The notes beneath the pieces were generated by a model. It saw only the letters and a program-made list of their open reading frames with translations, ran no database searches and was not told where the DNA came from. A stretch of 64,000 bases of DNA from Sphingosinicella sp. BN140058 (lineage in GTDB: Bacteria; Pseudomonadota; Alphaproteobacteria; Sphingomonadales; Sphingomonadaceae): positions 1,475,001 through 1,539,000 of the forward strand of contig NZ_CP035501.1 of NCBI RefSeq assembly GCF_004135585.1, written 5' to 3'. Made by a program: the position numbers and the translations under genes. Within the stretch, counting starts at the first letter, position 1, and every line of letters starts with the position of its first letter. Shown piece by piece: positions 45,576 to 54,662 of the stretch.

Positions 45576-45656
45576 TCAGTCGAAGATGACATGATGCCTC
45601 CGCGCGGTGCCTTTGGATCGGAAGTCCAGTTTTCGCGCATGGACGGATGAGCCTCC

Positions 45657-45691
45657 AGCTACAAAGCCTGTCTCAATTCATATTGTGGGAC
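45657..45691 (+). promoter_or_regulatory. Promoter-region block shared with rhaM (copy 1)
   Basis: AGCTACAAAGCC (45657-45668), then TCATATTGTGGGAC (45678-45691). The same order occurs at 62840-62873 with 11 of 12 and 12 of 14 bases identical and almost equal spacing. It ends 56 bases before the PcRGLX start. A common operator for pectin genes is the simplest reading. Confidence 0.45.
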
Positions 45692-45747
45692 GGCATCTCA
45701 CATGCCATGACGCCAACGATATCGAGGCAACCACGGGCGAGGATGCG

Positions 45748-48594
45748 ATGGCGATCAGCAGGCGGGGGTTTCTCGTGCAGTCTGCTCTGGCAGGTGGAAC
45801 GCTTGCTGCTGCGCCCGCGCTCTGGGCGGCACCGCACAAGGCGCGGCCCGGGGCTGCGTCACCCCCCATCGATGCCGAGATCGTCTGGCTGGATGGGGCC
45901 GCGCCGACCCTGCACGAAGGCCTGACTTGGGGCGTGCCGTGGCCGCGGGGGACCAAGAAGGCGCGGGCGCGGTTCGGCCTGCGCGACGCTGGCGGCGGCG
46001 CGTTGCCGATGCAGAGCTGGACGACGGCCACCTGGCCGGACGGATCGATCAAGTGGACCGCGCATGCCATTCCCGCCGGCGCCGGCGGCAACGCGCCACT
46101 GATCGTCGGGCCGGGGCGGCCGGCGGCGTCTGCGGCGCCTGTTTCCGCCGCCGTGCAGGGCGATGCGATCGTGGTGCGCAACGGCGCGGTGACGTGGCGG
46201 ATCGGGACGCGCGGCGCCCAGATCATTCGATCGGCGCTTCATGGCACGCGCGAGACCTTGCGCAACGTTCGGCTGGTCGCGACCGCACAGGACCGGCCGG
46301 AGAGCGAGGCGGCGGAAAGCGTCACCCGCAGCCGGTTCGAGAGCGCGATCGAGACGGCTGCGATCGAGCAGGACGGGCCGGTGCGCGCGGTGATCAGGGT
46401 GGAGGGCCGGCACCGCGGCGCGAACCGCGTAGACAGCACCGGCGGCACACCCACCGCCAGCGGCGCCGCGGCGGAGAGGCGGGCGTGGCTCCCCTTCTCG
46501 CTCCGGCTCTATTTCCATGCCGGGTCGGAAAGCGTGCGGATCGTCCACTCCTTCATCTTCGACGGCGACGAGCAGAAGGATTTCCTCTGTGGCCTCGGCC
46601 TCACCGGCGACGTGCCGATGGCCGACCTTCCCTATGACCGCCACATCCGCTTCGCCGGCAGCGGCGACGGAATCTGGGCCGAGGCGGTGCAGCCGCTGAC
46701 CGGGCTGCGCCGCAATCCGGGCAAGGATTTCACCGAGGCACAGGTCGCGGGCCGGAAGGTGCCGCCGGTCGCCGAGATGGCGGCACCGGTGCGCGAGGGC
46801 CTGCCCTACGTGCCGCACTGGAGCGACTTCACCCTCGCCCAGGCCAATGCCGACGGCTTCACCATCGCCAAGCGCACCAAGGAGGGCCATGGCTGGATCG
46901 ACGCCGATACCGGCGGCCGAGCCAACGGCCTCGGCTTCGTCGGCGGCCCGGCCGGCGGAGCAGCGTTCGGGATGGGCGATTTCTGGCAGCGCCCTCCCGT
47001 ACGGCTCGACATCCGCGACGCAGCGACCGAAACCGCCGCCTTCACCCTTTGGTACCATGCGCCGGACGCGGTGATGGACCTGCGCTTCTATCATGACGGC
47101 ATGGGCATGACCGACCATGTCGCCGAGAATGAAGGCCTCGACATCACTTACGAGGATTACGAGCGCGGCTGGGGGACGCCGCACGGCATCGCCCGCACCA
47201 CCGAATTCACGCTCTGGGCCCTGGCCGAGACGCCGACGCGGGAACGGTTCGCGGCAATGGCGCACTTCGTCGCCAGGCCACCCCGGCTGGTGCCGACGCC
47301 GGCGCGGCTCCACGCCGCCGGCGTGTTCGGCGACTGGAGCCTGCCCGATCGCACCACCCCGGCGAAGTCCGCGATCGAGGAGCAGAACGATTTCCTGCTG
47401 CGCTTCTATCGCGAGCAGGTGGAGCAGCGACGCTGGTACGGTTTCTGGAACTATGGCGACGTGATGCACACCTACGATGCCGATCGCCACGTGTGGCGCT
47501 ACGACATCGGCGGCTATGCCTGGGACAATAGCGAACTCTCGCCCGACCTCTGGCTCTGGTACAGTTTCCTGCGCTCGGGCGACGCCAGGGTCTTCCGGAT
47601 GGCCGAGGCGATGACCCGGCATACCGGCGAGGTCGACGTCTACCATCTCGGCCGCTTCCGCGGGCTCGGCACCCGTCACGCCGTCCAGCATTGGGGCGAC
47701 AGCTCCAAGCAGCCGCGAGTCTCCAACGCCGCCTATCGCCGCATCTATTATTATCTCACCGCCGACGAGCGCACCGGCGATTTGATGCGCGAGCTGCTCG
47801 ACGGCGACCGCACCCTCGTCCACGTCGACATCGGCCGCAAGGTCAATGCGCGGCGGCCGGGCTCCGCCCCGCCCGGCGGCACCGGTGCGGTCACCGCCGA
47901 CGCGCCCCTGCCCGCCGGCCAGATCTTCCTGCAGTTCGGAACCAGCTGGTCCACCCTGGTCGGCGCCTGGCTGACCGAATGGGAGCGGACCGGCGCCAAG
48001 ACATGGCGCGACCGCATCGTCGCCGGCATGACCTCGCTCGCGGCGCTACCGAAACAATGGTTCGCCGGCGGCGCCCGTTTCGATCTCGCCAGCGGTCGCT
48101 TCATCGGGCCCGGCGACGCGGTCAGCGTCAGCCATCTGAACAGCGTGTTCGGCGCGGTGGAGATAAATGCCGAATTGTTCGACCTGCTCGACGTTCCCGC
48201 CTACGAGAAAGCCTGGCTGGACTATTGCGTCGCCTACAATGCGCCGCCCGAGCGTTTCGCCGCGTTGACCGGCGCCAAGGATCGCGGCGGCCGCAATCTC
48301 AAGGAAGGCCATAGCCGCCTCACCGCCTTCGCCGCCAGGCATCTGGGCGATCCCGTGCTCGCACGCCGGGCCTGGGACGAATTCTTCTCGGGCGACGCGG
48401 GCCTGGGGCTCGGTGTCGCCGCACGGGCGCGGCGGGTGGACGGGCCGGCGGTGCTGAAGCCGGTCGACGAAGCGCCGGGCGTGTCGACGAATGCCACCGC
48501 GCAATGGGGGCTGGCGGCGATCCAGAACCTGGCTCTGGTCGGGGATGTGGTCGAGGCGGCGTGGTCCGACCGGGCAACAAACCGGAAGCGCTGA
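45748..48594 (+). CDS. Tat-exported PcRGLX/YetA-like protein (exo-rhamnogalacturonan lyase family)
   Basis: A 948-residue protein with a twin-arginine signal (SRRGFLVQSALAGGTLAAAP, mature from about residue 30), so it is exported folded. The body resembles the PcRGLX/YetA family, of which a fungal member is an exo-rhamnogalacturonan lyase: an N-terminal beta region with WLDGAAPTLHEGLTWGVPWP, a middle part with GFWNYGDVMHTYD and DIGGYAWDNSE, and a late helical region. The likely role is periplasmic cleavage of rhamnogalacturonan fragments, feeding the GH105/RhaM route coded at 61-63 kb. ATG at 45748 has CGAGGA five bases ahead. Enzymatic activity is inferred. Confidence 0.75.
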   Translation: MAISRRGFLVQSALAGGTLAAAPALWAAPHKARPGAASPPIDAEIVWLDGAAPTLHEGLTWGVPWPRGTKKARARFGLRDAGGGALPMQSWTTATWPDGSIKWTAHAIPAGAGGNAPLIVGPGRPAASAAPVSAAVQGDAIVVRNGAVTWRIGTRGAQIIRSALHGTRETLRNVRLVATAQDRPESEAAESVTRSRFESAIETAAIEQDGPVRAVIRVEGRHRGANRVDSTGGTPTASGAAAERRAWLPFSLRLYFHAGSESVRIVHSFIFDGDEQKDFLCGLGLTGDVPMADLPYDRHIRFAGSGDGIWAEAVQPLTGLRRNPGKDFTEAQVAGRKVPPVAEMAAPVREGLPYVPHWSDFTLAQANADGFTIAKRTKEGHGWIDADTGGRANGLGFVGGPAGGAAFGMGDFWQRPPVRLDIRDAATETAAFTLWYHAPDAVMDLRFYHDGMGMTDHVAENEGLDITYEDYERGWGTPHGIARTTEFTLWALAETPTRERFAAMAHFVARPPRLVPTPARLHAAGVFGDWSLPDRTTPAKSAIEEQNDFLLRFYREQVEQRRWYGFWNYGDVMHTYDADRHVWRYDIGGYAWDNSELSPDLWLWYSFLRSGDARVFRMAEAMTRHTGEVDVYHLGRFRGLGTRHAVQHWGDSSKQPRVSNAAYRRIYYYLTADERTGDLMRELLDGDRTLVHVDIGRKVNARRPGSAPPGGTGAVTADAPLPAGQIFLQFGTSWSTLVGAWLTEWERTGAKTWRDRIVAGMTSLAALPKQWFAGGARFDLASGRFIGPGDAVSVSHLNSVFGAVEINAELFDLLDVPAYEKAWLDYCVAYNAPPERFAALTGAKDRGGRNLKEGHSRLTAFAARHLGDPVLARRAWDEFFSGDAGLGLGVAARARRVDGPAVLKPVDEAPGVSTNATAQWGLAAIQNLALVGDVVEAAWSDRATNRKR

Positions 48595-48689
48595 AGACCC
48601 TTCCGGCGGAACGGCCCGCGACCACAGCTTGATTCGTCGACGATCACCGTCATGATGGGTCGAACGCACTTGGGCAGGATGCTTCGCGG

Positions 48690-49457
48690 ATGAAACCCTC
48701 CGATCTCTTCATCGGCGTCCGCGACGTGCTCGCCCTCCTCGTGCCGGGAGCGGTGTTGCTGCTGCTCCTGCCGATCGACGCGATCAGGCACATCGCAAGA
48801 GCGATCACATATGCCCCGAATGCGGAAATCGATGCGACCCTGCTCCTGCTCTCCTTCCTGGTCCTCTCCCTTGCCGCCGGAAGCTTGTTGGCCGCACTTG
48901 CAGGCCAGATGGACAGGTTCGTCGATCGCCAAGTCGAGACCGACCTTGGCGACCTGCGCTTCCTGCCCGGCAGGAGACGCCTTGGCGGCACGATCAGGAG
49001 GATGAAGAGACTTGCAGGCCTGGCCTCTCAATTGCGGGATCGCGTGATCGGCGAGCACCAGGGTCTAGCGGACGCAGGGGAGACACCGTGGAGCGCTCGC
49101 GCCTTTTGGTGGACATATCTGCGGCTCAATTGCCCCGAGGCGATTTCGGAACTGGATCGGGTGGAGGGCTTCCAGAAGCAGTTTCGTTCGCTGACCCTGG
49201 TGTTCGCCATTCTCGCCTTTTCCGCTTTCGGCGCTCCGGTGAGTTGGGCAAAACTGGTCACTTCAGGACCCGACAGAGCTCTGCCCGACGCTTTTGCCGG
49301 CCTGCTTGCCGCCGAGCCGTGGCTGCTCTTCTTCGGAGCTGCGGTGGCGGCCTGTCTCTGTTTTCTCTCCTACGCCGCCTACCGCGTGACATTCTCGATC
49401 CGGCTGTTCGAGTTCGCGCTGATCCGCAATGTCACGTACATCGCCGACAAAGGCTGA
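48690..49457 (+). CDS. Four-helix membrane protein of unknown function
   Basis: A 255-residue protein that I do not recognise. Two membrane helices near the N-terminus (LALLVPGAVLLLLLPIDAI; LLLLSFLVLSLAAGSLLAAL) and two near the C-terminus (SLTLVFAILAFSAFGAPVSW; LLFFGAAVAACLCFLSYAAY) flank a soluble, Arg-rich central section (about 75-165). It stands alone between the PcRGLX gene and ridA. No export signal other than the first helix. Confidence 0.75.
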   Translation: MKPSDLFIGVRDVLALLVPGAVLLLLLPIDAIRHIARAITYAPNAEIDATLLLLSFLVLSLAAGSLLAALAGQMDRFVDRQVETDLGDLRFLPGRRRLGGTIRRMKRLAGLASQLRDRVIGEHQGLADAGETPWSARAFWWTYLRLNCPEAISELDRVEGFQKQFRSLTLVFAILAFSAFGAPVSWAKLVTSGPDRALPDAFAGLLAAEPWLLFFGAAVAACLCFLSYAAYRVTFSIRLFEFALIRNVTYIADKG

Positions 49458-49524
49458 CGCGGCATCGACCTGGCGATCGATGCCGCTGAGGGGACGCGCC
49501 GATTCCAAACCCGACGCGAGGACG

Positions 49525-49869
49525 TCAAATCGCAGCGGTGACGATGATTTCGACCTTGTAGTCGGGCGTGGCGAGCCTGGCTTCGCCGGTGGCGCGGGCG
49601 GGTGCGTGGCCGGCGGCGACCCAGCCGTCCCAGACCGAGTTCATCTCGGCGAAATCGGCCATGTCGGCCAGCCAGATTGTGGCAGTGAGGATGCGCGTCT
49701 TGTCGGTGCCGGCTTCGGCGAGCAAGGCGTCGATCGAGGCGAGCACGCTCCGGGTCTGCGCCGTGACGCCCTCACCGGGATTGCCGACCTGGCCCGCCAG
49801 ATAGACGATGTCGTTGTGGATGACGGCCTGGCTCATGCGCGGGCCGGAGTGAAGGCGGGTGATCGTCAT
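49525..49869 (-). CDS. RidA/YjgF family enamine deaminase
   Basis: A 114-residue trimeric deaminase of the RidA superfamily, which clears reactive 2-aminoacrylate-type enamines. Landmarks are MSQAVIHNDIVYLAGQVGNP, TRSVLASIDALLAEAGTDK and the late ARATGEARLATPDYKVEI. The conserved catalytic Arg of true RidA (usually in R-x-x-x-x-V) is recognisable as PARATGEARL, although the context is that of an Rid subfamily other than RidA proper. The ATG at 49869 is supported by GGAG six bases upstream. Confidence 0.88.
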   Translation of the reverse strand: MTITRLHSGPRMSQAVIHNDIVYLAGQVGNPGEGVTAQTRSVLASIDALLAEAGTDKTRILTATIWLADMADFAEMNSVWDGWVAAGHAPARATGEARLATPDYKVEIIVTAAI

Positions 49870-49999
49870 GTCGTTCTCCATGCGGAATGTCCTCGGGCCC
49901 CGTAGCGGCGCCCGCCACGGTCTTGAAGCCCGATTGCGGCGTTCGCGATGGAACCGCACCCGCGGCGCACATGGTTTGCCGGCCCCGATCCGGCGGGAC

Positions 50000-50233
50000 T
50001 TAGGCGGCGTGCGCGAGGATGGCCTCCCGGACGGCCTTCAATCCTTCGGCGCTGCGTACGGCGACATCGATCGGGCGGCCGTCGAGGCCGTCATGGTGGC
50101 TGTTGAGAAAGGCGATCGCAGCCCCCGGTGCCGGCAGATGCTCCCAGGCGAGCCTGGCGGCGGAGCCTTGCCGGGAGGCTTCCTCCGGCGACAGTTTCAC
50201 GGCGGTGAATTTCTTGCGGAACGGCTTGTTCAT
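50000..50233 (-). CDS. MbcA/ParS/Xre-type antitoxin-like protein (DUF2384)
   Basis: A 77-residue protein. Residues about 36-77 resemble the toxin-binding C-terminal domain of MbcA/ParS/Xre antitoxins (IAFLNSHHDGLDGRPIDVAV followed by SAEGLKAVREAI). The N-terminal HTH typical of full-length members is missing or much reduced. No RES-domain toxin gene is adjacent, so it is an orphan. GGATCC with weak ribosome-site character precedes the ATG. The neighbouring small gene upstream shows no toxin features. Confidence 0.65.
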   Translation of the reverse strand: MNKPFRKKFTAVKLSPEEASRQGSAARLAWEHLPAPGAAIAFLNSHHDGLDGRPIDVAVRSAEGLKAVREAILAHAA

Positions 50234-50267
50234 GGATCCTCCGGTTGGTTGATGAAAATCGGCAGCT

Positions 50268-50507
50268 TCAATCATCTCGGCCCGAACCGTCGCCTTCGGC
50301 GAAGCCGCGATCCGGATTTTCGCTGAGGTCGCGCTCGGCCGCCGTGGGCGCGCCGCGGTCCAGCGCAGCCTCGGGCGGCGCCGTGGTCGAACCGCGCGGC
50401 GCGTGAAACTGGGCATGCGCGGCCTTGCGCCCGTCGGCGGACGCGGCGGATCGGGCAAACATCGCGGGCGCGCGGCGCGGGGTGGCAGGCTGAAGCAGAA
50501 TGGGCAT
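50268..50507 (-). CDS. Small hypothetical protein (79 residues)
   Basis: A 79-codon frame with GGAG five bases before its ATG. The product is Ala/Arg-rich and starts MPILLQPATPRRAPAMFARS; the C-terminal part is acidic and reads ERDLSENPDRGFAEGDGSGR. No family is recognised and no membrane segment is seen. It lies 34 bases upstream of the antitoxin-like gene on the same strand and could be co-transcribed with it. Confidence 0.5.
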   Translation of the reverse strand: MPILLQPATPRRAPAMFARSAASADGRKAAHAQFHAPRGSTTAPPEAALDRGAPTAAERDLSENPDRGFAEGDGSGRDD

Positions 50508-50640
50508 GGGAACTCCGCGTCGGAGCGGGAGCACGAAGCCTCTCTCAGTCGCGGCCATGCTCGTCGGCGGTCGGCGCGATAAAGACCATATGGGGTGTCG
50601 GAGGTCGTTACGCCAGTGGGCACACTCTGCCGCGCATCGG

Positions 50641-51393
50641 CTATTGCAGCGTCTGGCTGGCGAGGTTGTTCGCGTAGCGGCTGGAGACCGGGAGCCGGCG
50701 CCCGTTGCGGAGCGCGACTTCGACGACGCTGCGCCCGTCCCGCACCAGCATGTCGATGGTCCGCCAGGGCACCAGATAGGAGCGATGGACCCGAACGAAG
50801 CCGGCATCGCGCAGCACCCGTTCGGCATTGCGCATCGTCTGCCGCCAGACGATCGTGCGGCTTTCGGTATGAAGCTCGACATAGTTTCCGGCGGCGCAGG
50901 CGAAGAGGATGTCCGCCGGTGCGACCGGCGGTGTGTCGCCCGAGGGGACCAGGTCCTGCGCAGGCTGCGTCGAGGCCTTGAGTGGGTAGAGCGACGCGGC
51001 GAGCAGCGCCACGCCGAGCAGCGGCAGCCGGCTGAAATAGGCCCGTTCCGCGCCGGAGCCGAGCCACAAGGCCGCGATGCAGCTCGCCGCATAAGCGGCG
51101 CAGGCGAGGCCGATGCCGAGGATCAGCAGCTGCGTCCGGCTCTTCGCCGATCGGGCGAGCCGCTCGAACAGCATCGCTCCTGCGACCCAGGGGCTCAAGG
51201 TCGCGATCGCCCAGATCATGCTCCCGGCAAAATCGGGCTGCACGTCGGTGAAGACGGCTTCGTAGAGCAGGCAATAGGCCGCGCCCGCAGGGATCAGCGC
51301 GAACGGGGCAAGGTGCCGGGCCAGCGCCGCTCCCGTGCGGCGGGGCTCGCTGGACTGGGAGGTTCGTGCGAAGCGGGCGACCAGATCGATCAT
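50641..51393 (-). CDS. Membrane-anchored LytTR transcription regulator
   Basis: A 250-residue protein with about four membrane helices (residues 27-140; LAPFALIPAGAAYCLLYEAV; LLILGIGLACAAYAASCIAA) and a C-terminal LytTR DNA-binding domain (about 160-250). The domain shows ILFACAAGNYVELHTESRT, LRDAGFVRVHRSYLV and NGRRLPVSSRYA. In sphingomonads such membrane LytTR proteins occur beside TonB receptors. Here the receptor gene ends 81 bases upstream, so the regulator may control it or be co-transcribed. Confidence 0.9.
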   Translation of the reverse strand: MIDLVARFARTSQSSEPRRTGAALARHLAPFALIPAGAAYCLLYEAVFTDVQPDFAGSMIWAIATLSPWVAGAMLFERLARSAKSRTQLLILGIGLACAAYAASCIAALWLGSGAERAYFSRLPLLGVALLAASLYPLKASTQPAQDLVPSGDTPPVAPADILFACAAGNYVELHTESRTIVWRQTMRNAERVLRDAGFVRVHRSYLVPWRTIDMLVRDGRSVVEVALRNGRRLPVSSRYANNLASQTLQ

Positions 51394-51474
51394 CGTTCAG
51401 ACGTTCCTTCTGAGATGGTGGATACGGGGGCGGATCGTGGACGAAAGGTTCGGCAGAATCGGTTATGCCGCATT

Positions 51475-53415
51475 TCAGAGCCGGGTGGTGAGCAGAATGC
51501 GCCAATGCTGCCCGGTAATCGGCACCAGCGGCCCGTAAGGCGTCGCATAATAGCCCTTGCGGCCGAGCGCGTTGACCAGTTGCACCCGCAGCGACAGCGG
51601 CGTCTTCCCCACCGACCAGTCGTAGCGTGTGCCGGCGATCGCGAAGGGCACGCCCGCCACCTCCGTCGCGCCGAGATTGTCGCGGCGGCGCGATCCCTCG
51701 TAGAGCAGATATCCGTCCAGGCTCCAGCGATCGGCGACTCTCTGCTCGACGGCAATCGTGCCGTTGAAGCGGGAGACTCCGGGCGCCACGGGGTTTACCA
51801 ACCCCGCCTCCACCAATTCGCCCGAGACTCTGGGGCGAACGAAATTGGCCCCGAGGACCAACGTGGTGGTGGGGGTGAGCTGGCCCGTGAGCGAGGCTTC
51901 GATGCCGCGGTGCCGGACGGTGCCGACCGGCGCGTAGATCATGTCGGCGCGCAAGCCGTAGATCGGCTTGCGGATGTCGAAACCGGCGACGATCAGCTTG
52001 AGGCGCGGCGTCAGATCGAAACGGGCGCCGACTTCATATTGCCGCGCTTCGACCGGCGGCAGCACCGCGCCCCGGTTGAGGGCGGCGTCGGGGGCGAGGC
52101 CCGATTCCTCCAGGCCCGAAACGTAGCTCGCGAACAGGTGCAGTCTCGACGCCGGATTCCACAGCGCCGAGGCGCTGTAGAGCCAACTCGTGACGTGCTG
52201 TGTCGACGGCGCCCCTAAAGCGTGACGAACGGTCTTTTCGTAGCGGTTGCGATGGACGCCCAGGCGTAATTCGAACGCGTCGCCGGCCGAAAGCGCATAG
52301 GTGGCGCTGAGGATGCGTTGATCGACCGTGTCGCGGGTCGACGGCACATCCTCCGGCAGATCGGGCCTGGGCACGTCCACCGGCCCCGCCGCGATCGGGA
52401 ACGTGCCGGCGGGGATCGCGACGGCGTCGGCGCGGTCGCTGATCGTTTTGCGCTGGCGCAGCGCGACGCCGATCCGGTGGCGTGCGCCGGCGAACGTCAG
52501 CGACCGGGAAAGCTTTGCCTCGGCGGAGTCGGAGCGAATGTCGACCGACCGCGTGTGATAGACAGTGCTCCTGGCGAGCCCCGCACCATCCACCTCCAGC
52601 ACGATGGTGTCGGCGGGCGCGGCCTCCCGGGTCGAGCGGATAGCGGAGGCGCCGAGCGACCAGTCGCCCCAGCGATGCTCGAACAAGGCCCCGAAATTGC
52701 CGCCGGTGGCGCGGGTGCGCGCCCAATCGGGCCCATAGTGACGGCGCACCCGCAGCGGCGGGGGATTGGCCGCATCCCGCGGCAGGACCGCAAGGTCACC
52801 GTCGTAGGAATCCCGGCTGAGGCCGGCGAACAGGCGCAGGCGGGTCGCCGGGCCGGGCGTCCAGCGGGCGACGGCGCCGACATCGTATCGGGATCCGTCC
52901 TGCCCGTTCGACCATTTCTCCTCCGGACTGACGAAGCCGTAGGCCGTGAGATCCCACGTTCCGTTTCCGCTCACCAGATCGGCCTGCGCCTCGAGGCTTG
53001 GCGATCCGAAACCGCGCGTTCCGGCGGTGAGCGACAGGCCGTCGCGCGCACCCGGCTCCCGAAGCCGGTATCCGACCACGCCGGTCGGAGAGGAGAGATC
53101 CAGCGCCGTTGCTGCAATGCCGACATGGATCGCGGACCCCGATACGAGCGAATCCGACGGCAGCGCCGCAGGATGGAAGTAGAAGCCGTCGATGCGGAAT
53201 GCGCCGCCGGTGGCAGTGAGATCGAAACCGCGGGTCTGGTAGGGGCTGTACAGGCCAACCTGGTTGATCCCCGCGGTGGCGCCGAACGCGTCCTCCGCCG
53301 CGCGGGTCGCACTTCCCTGCGCATCGCGCGCGGGTTCCTCGCTGTGTGCCGAAGCGGCGCCGGCAAGGAGGGTGACGGCAAGCCCGCCGAGGCAGGCACG
53401 AATGGAAGCTGACAT
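51475..53415 (-). CDS. TonB-dependent receptor, short plug
   Basis: A 646-residue outer-membrane receptor. Signal peptide 1-23 (LGGLAVTLLAGAASAHS) is followed by a short plug: NQVGLYSPYQTRGFDLTATG and FRIDGFYFHP match the middle of a siderophore-type plug, but the usual N-terminal TonB box and first plug strands are not obvious. The barrel ends LTTRL rather than the usual aromatic end. NALGRKGYYATPYGPLVPIT is typical of the last strands of siderophore receptors. Ferric-siderophore uptake is the best guess. The LytTR gene follows on the same strand. Confidence 0.85.
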   Translation of the reverse strand: MSASIRACLGGLAVTLLAGAASAHSEEPARDAQGSATRAAEDAFGATAGINQVGLYSPYQTRGFDLTATGGAFRIDGFYFHPAALPSDSLVSGSAIHVGIAATALDLSSPTGVVGYRLREPGARDGLSLTAGTRGFGSPSLEAQADLVSGNGTWDLTAYGFVSPEEKWSNGQDGSRYDVGAVARWTPGPATRLRLFAGLSRDSYDGDLAVLPRDAANPPPLRVRRHYGPDWARTRATGGNFGALFEHRWGDWSLGASAIRSTREAAPADTIVLEVDGAGLARSTVYHTRSVDIRSDSAEAKLSRSLTFAGARHRIGVALRQRKTISDRADAVAIPAGTFPIAAGPVDVPRPDLPEDVPSTRDTVDQRILSATYALSAGDAFELRLGVHRNRYEKTVRHALGAPSTQHVTSWLYSASALWNPASRLHLFASYVSGLEESGLAPDAALNRGAVLPPVEARQYEVGARFDLTPRLKLIVAGFDIRKPIYGLRADMIYAPVGTVRHRGIEASLTGQLTPTTTLVLGANFVRPRVSGELVEAGLVNPVAPGVSRFNGTIAVEQRVADRWSLDGYLLYEGSRRRDNLGATEVAGVPFAIAGTRYDWSVGKTPLSLRVQLVNALGRKGYYATPYGPLVPITGQHWRILLTTRL

Positions 53416-53638
53416 CGCTGAAGCATCTCCCCGGAATTGGTGCCGGGCAGCGCTCGCGCAGCGCCTTGTGGGCGGCAATCGCAGGGGTGCGGTGGGAGGA
53501 ATTTTGTGACGATGGGACGAATGCGACACTGTCCCGGCGCCGATCGGCTGCTGCGCAATGCGGCGACCGCGACGCCCGCGCGTGCCTCGAACCTCGGATC
53601 AGCCGGCGGCAGCGTTGCCCCGGTGCACGCTCAAGCGC

Positions 53639-54556
53639 TTACCGGCGTCGCTGCGCGCCCCGGAACTCGCGGCCCGGCATTTCGGTGCGGAAGGTCTCGA
53701 TCGCGCCGCGATCCTGCAGGGTGACAAAGGCGGTGCGGCCGTCCTTGCCGCCGAACGCGATGTTGCTGGGCAGCTTGCCTTTCAGCGCCACCGTGCGCGT
53801 CAGCGTTCCATCGGGCGCGAAGATCGCGACCGCACCGCCGCCGTGGCGGGTGACGTAGAGATTGCCGGCCTGGTCGCAGCGCATGCCGTCGAGGCCGTGA
53901 TCGGCGAAGGTGGCGAAGAGGCGCTTGCCCGTCACGCTCCCGTCCGCCTGCCGGTCGTAGACCCAGATTCGCCGCTGCACGCTTTCGCCGACATAAAGGC
54001 GGCGGCCGTCGGGGCTGACCTCGATGCCGTTGGTCGTGCCCATGCCCTCTTCCAGGATCGACGCCTTGCCGTTCGTGCCGATGATCCAGAGACGACCTGC
54101 GTCGTGCGCCCAATCGGGATCGCTGGCGTAGACGATCCCGTCGGGCGCGACGGCGAGATCGTTGGGCTGGTGCGCCGAGGGAAGATCGGCATAGGTGCCG
54201 ATCGCGCCCCTGGGCGAGACCGAAAGCAGGCGGTGGCGCTTGTAGTCGGCGACGAGCATGCGGCCGCCGGCGAGGAAGCGGATGCCGTTGCCAACGCTGC
54301 CTTCGGGAAGAGTCGCGAACAGGGTCGCCTGCCCGGTGCCGCCGGACTGCGGGCGGACGCGGCCGATCGTCCCCTCACGCGCGTAATTGACGACGTAGAG
54401 CGCGCCATCGGGGCCGACCGCCGGGCCTTCGATGCCGCCTGTGAAGACTTTGTCGCCGACATAATCGCGAGCCGTGAAGCGCGCTGCGTCGGGGGCGGCC
54501 GCGGCATTGGTAGCTAGCAGGGCGAGGGCCGCGGCCAGAGTCGCAAAACGCATCAT
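53639..54556 (-). CDS. Exported SMP-30/gluconolactonase-like protein
   Basis: A 305-residue protein with a signal peptide (1-20, ALALLATNAAAAP) and a six-bladed beta-propeller of the SMP-30/strictosidine-synthase-like type: EGPAVGPDGALYVVNY, GNGIRFLAGGRMLVADY, PNDLAVAPDGIVYASDPDW, TNGIEVSPDGRRLYVGES and DGMRCDQAGNLYVTRHGGG. The Glu, Asn and Asp of the metal site appear present. It could be a periplasmic lactonase for aldonolactones, which would fit sugar oxidation, but the substrate is not certain. Confidence 0.88.
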   Translation of the reverse strand: MMRFATLAAALALLATNAAAAPDAARFTARDYVGDKVFTGGIEGPAVGPDGALYVVNYAREGTIGRVRPQSGGTGQATLFATLPEGSVGNGIRFLAGGRMLVADYKRHRLLSVSPRGAIGTYADLPSAHQPNDLAVAPDGIVYASDPDWAHDAGRLWIIGTNGKASILEEGMGTTNGIEVSPDGRRLYVGESVQRRIWVYDRQADGSVTGKRLFATFADHGLDGMRCDQAGNLYVTRHGGGAVAIFAPDGTLTRTVALKGKLPSNIAFGGKDGRTAFVTLQDRGAIETFRTEMPGREFRGAQRRR

Positions 54557-54662
54557 TTACTTCCTCTTGCAGGCCGGTCGCTCTCAGGCGGTGCCTTGGC
54601 TAGTCGTGCAGGCGCGGGCGTCAAGGCCTGGTGGGTGATAGGGCGATTGCAATTGGCCTTCT

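Larger units (their letters stand above)
45096..45747. other. Gene-poor region before the PcRGLX gene
   Basis: About 650 bases with only unconvincing open frames. It contains a perfect 13-bp stem with TT loop (45431-45458), a small minus-strand remnant (45468-45575) and, from 45657, a sequence block shared with the rhaM promoter region. The 45100-45430 part looks like decayed coding DNA without a recognisable product. Confidence 0.5.

Noticed and set aside
45096..45576. Several overlapping frames of 60-137 codons on both strands
   Set aside because: None has a ribosome site or family resemblance; they compete with one another in an apparently decayed region.
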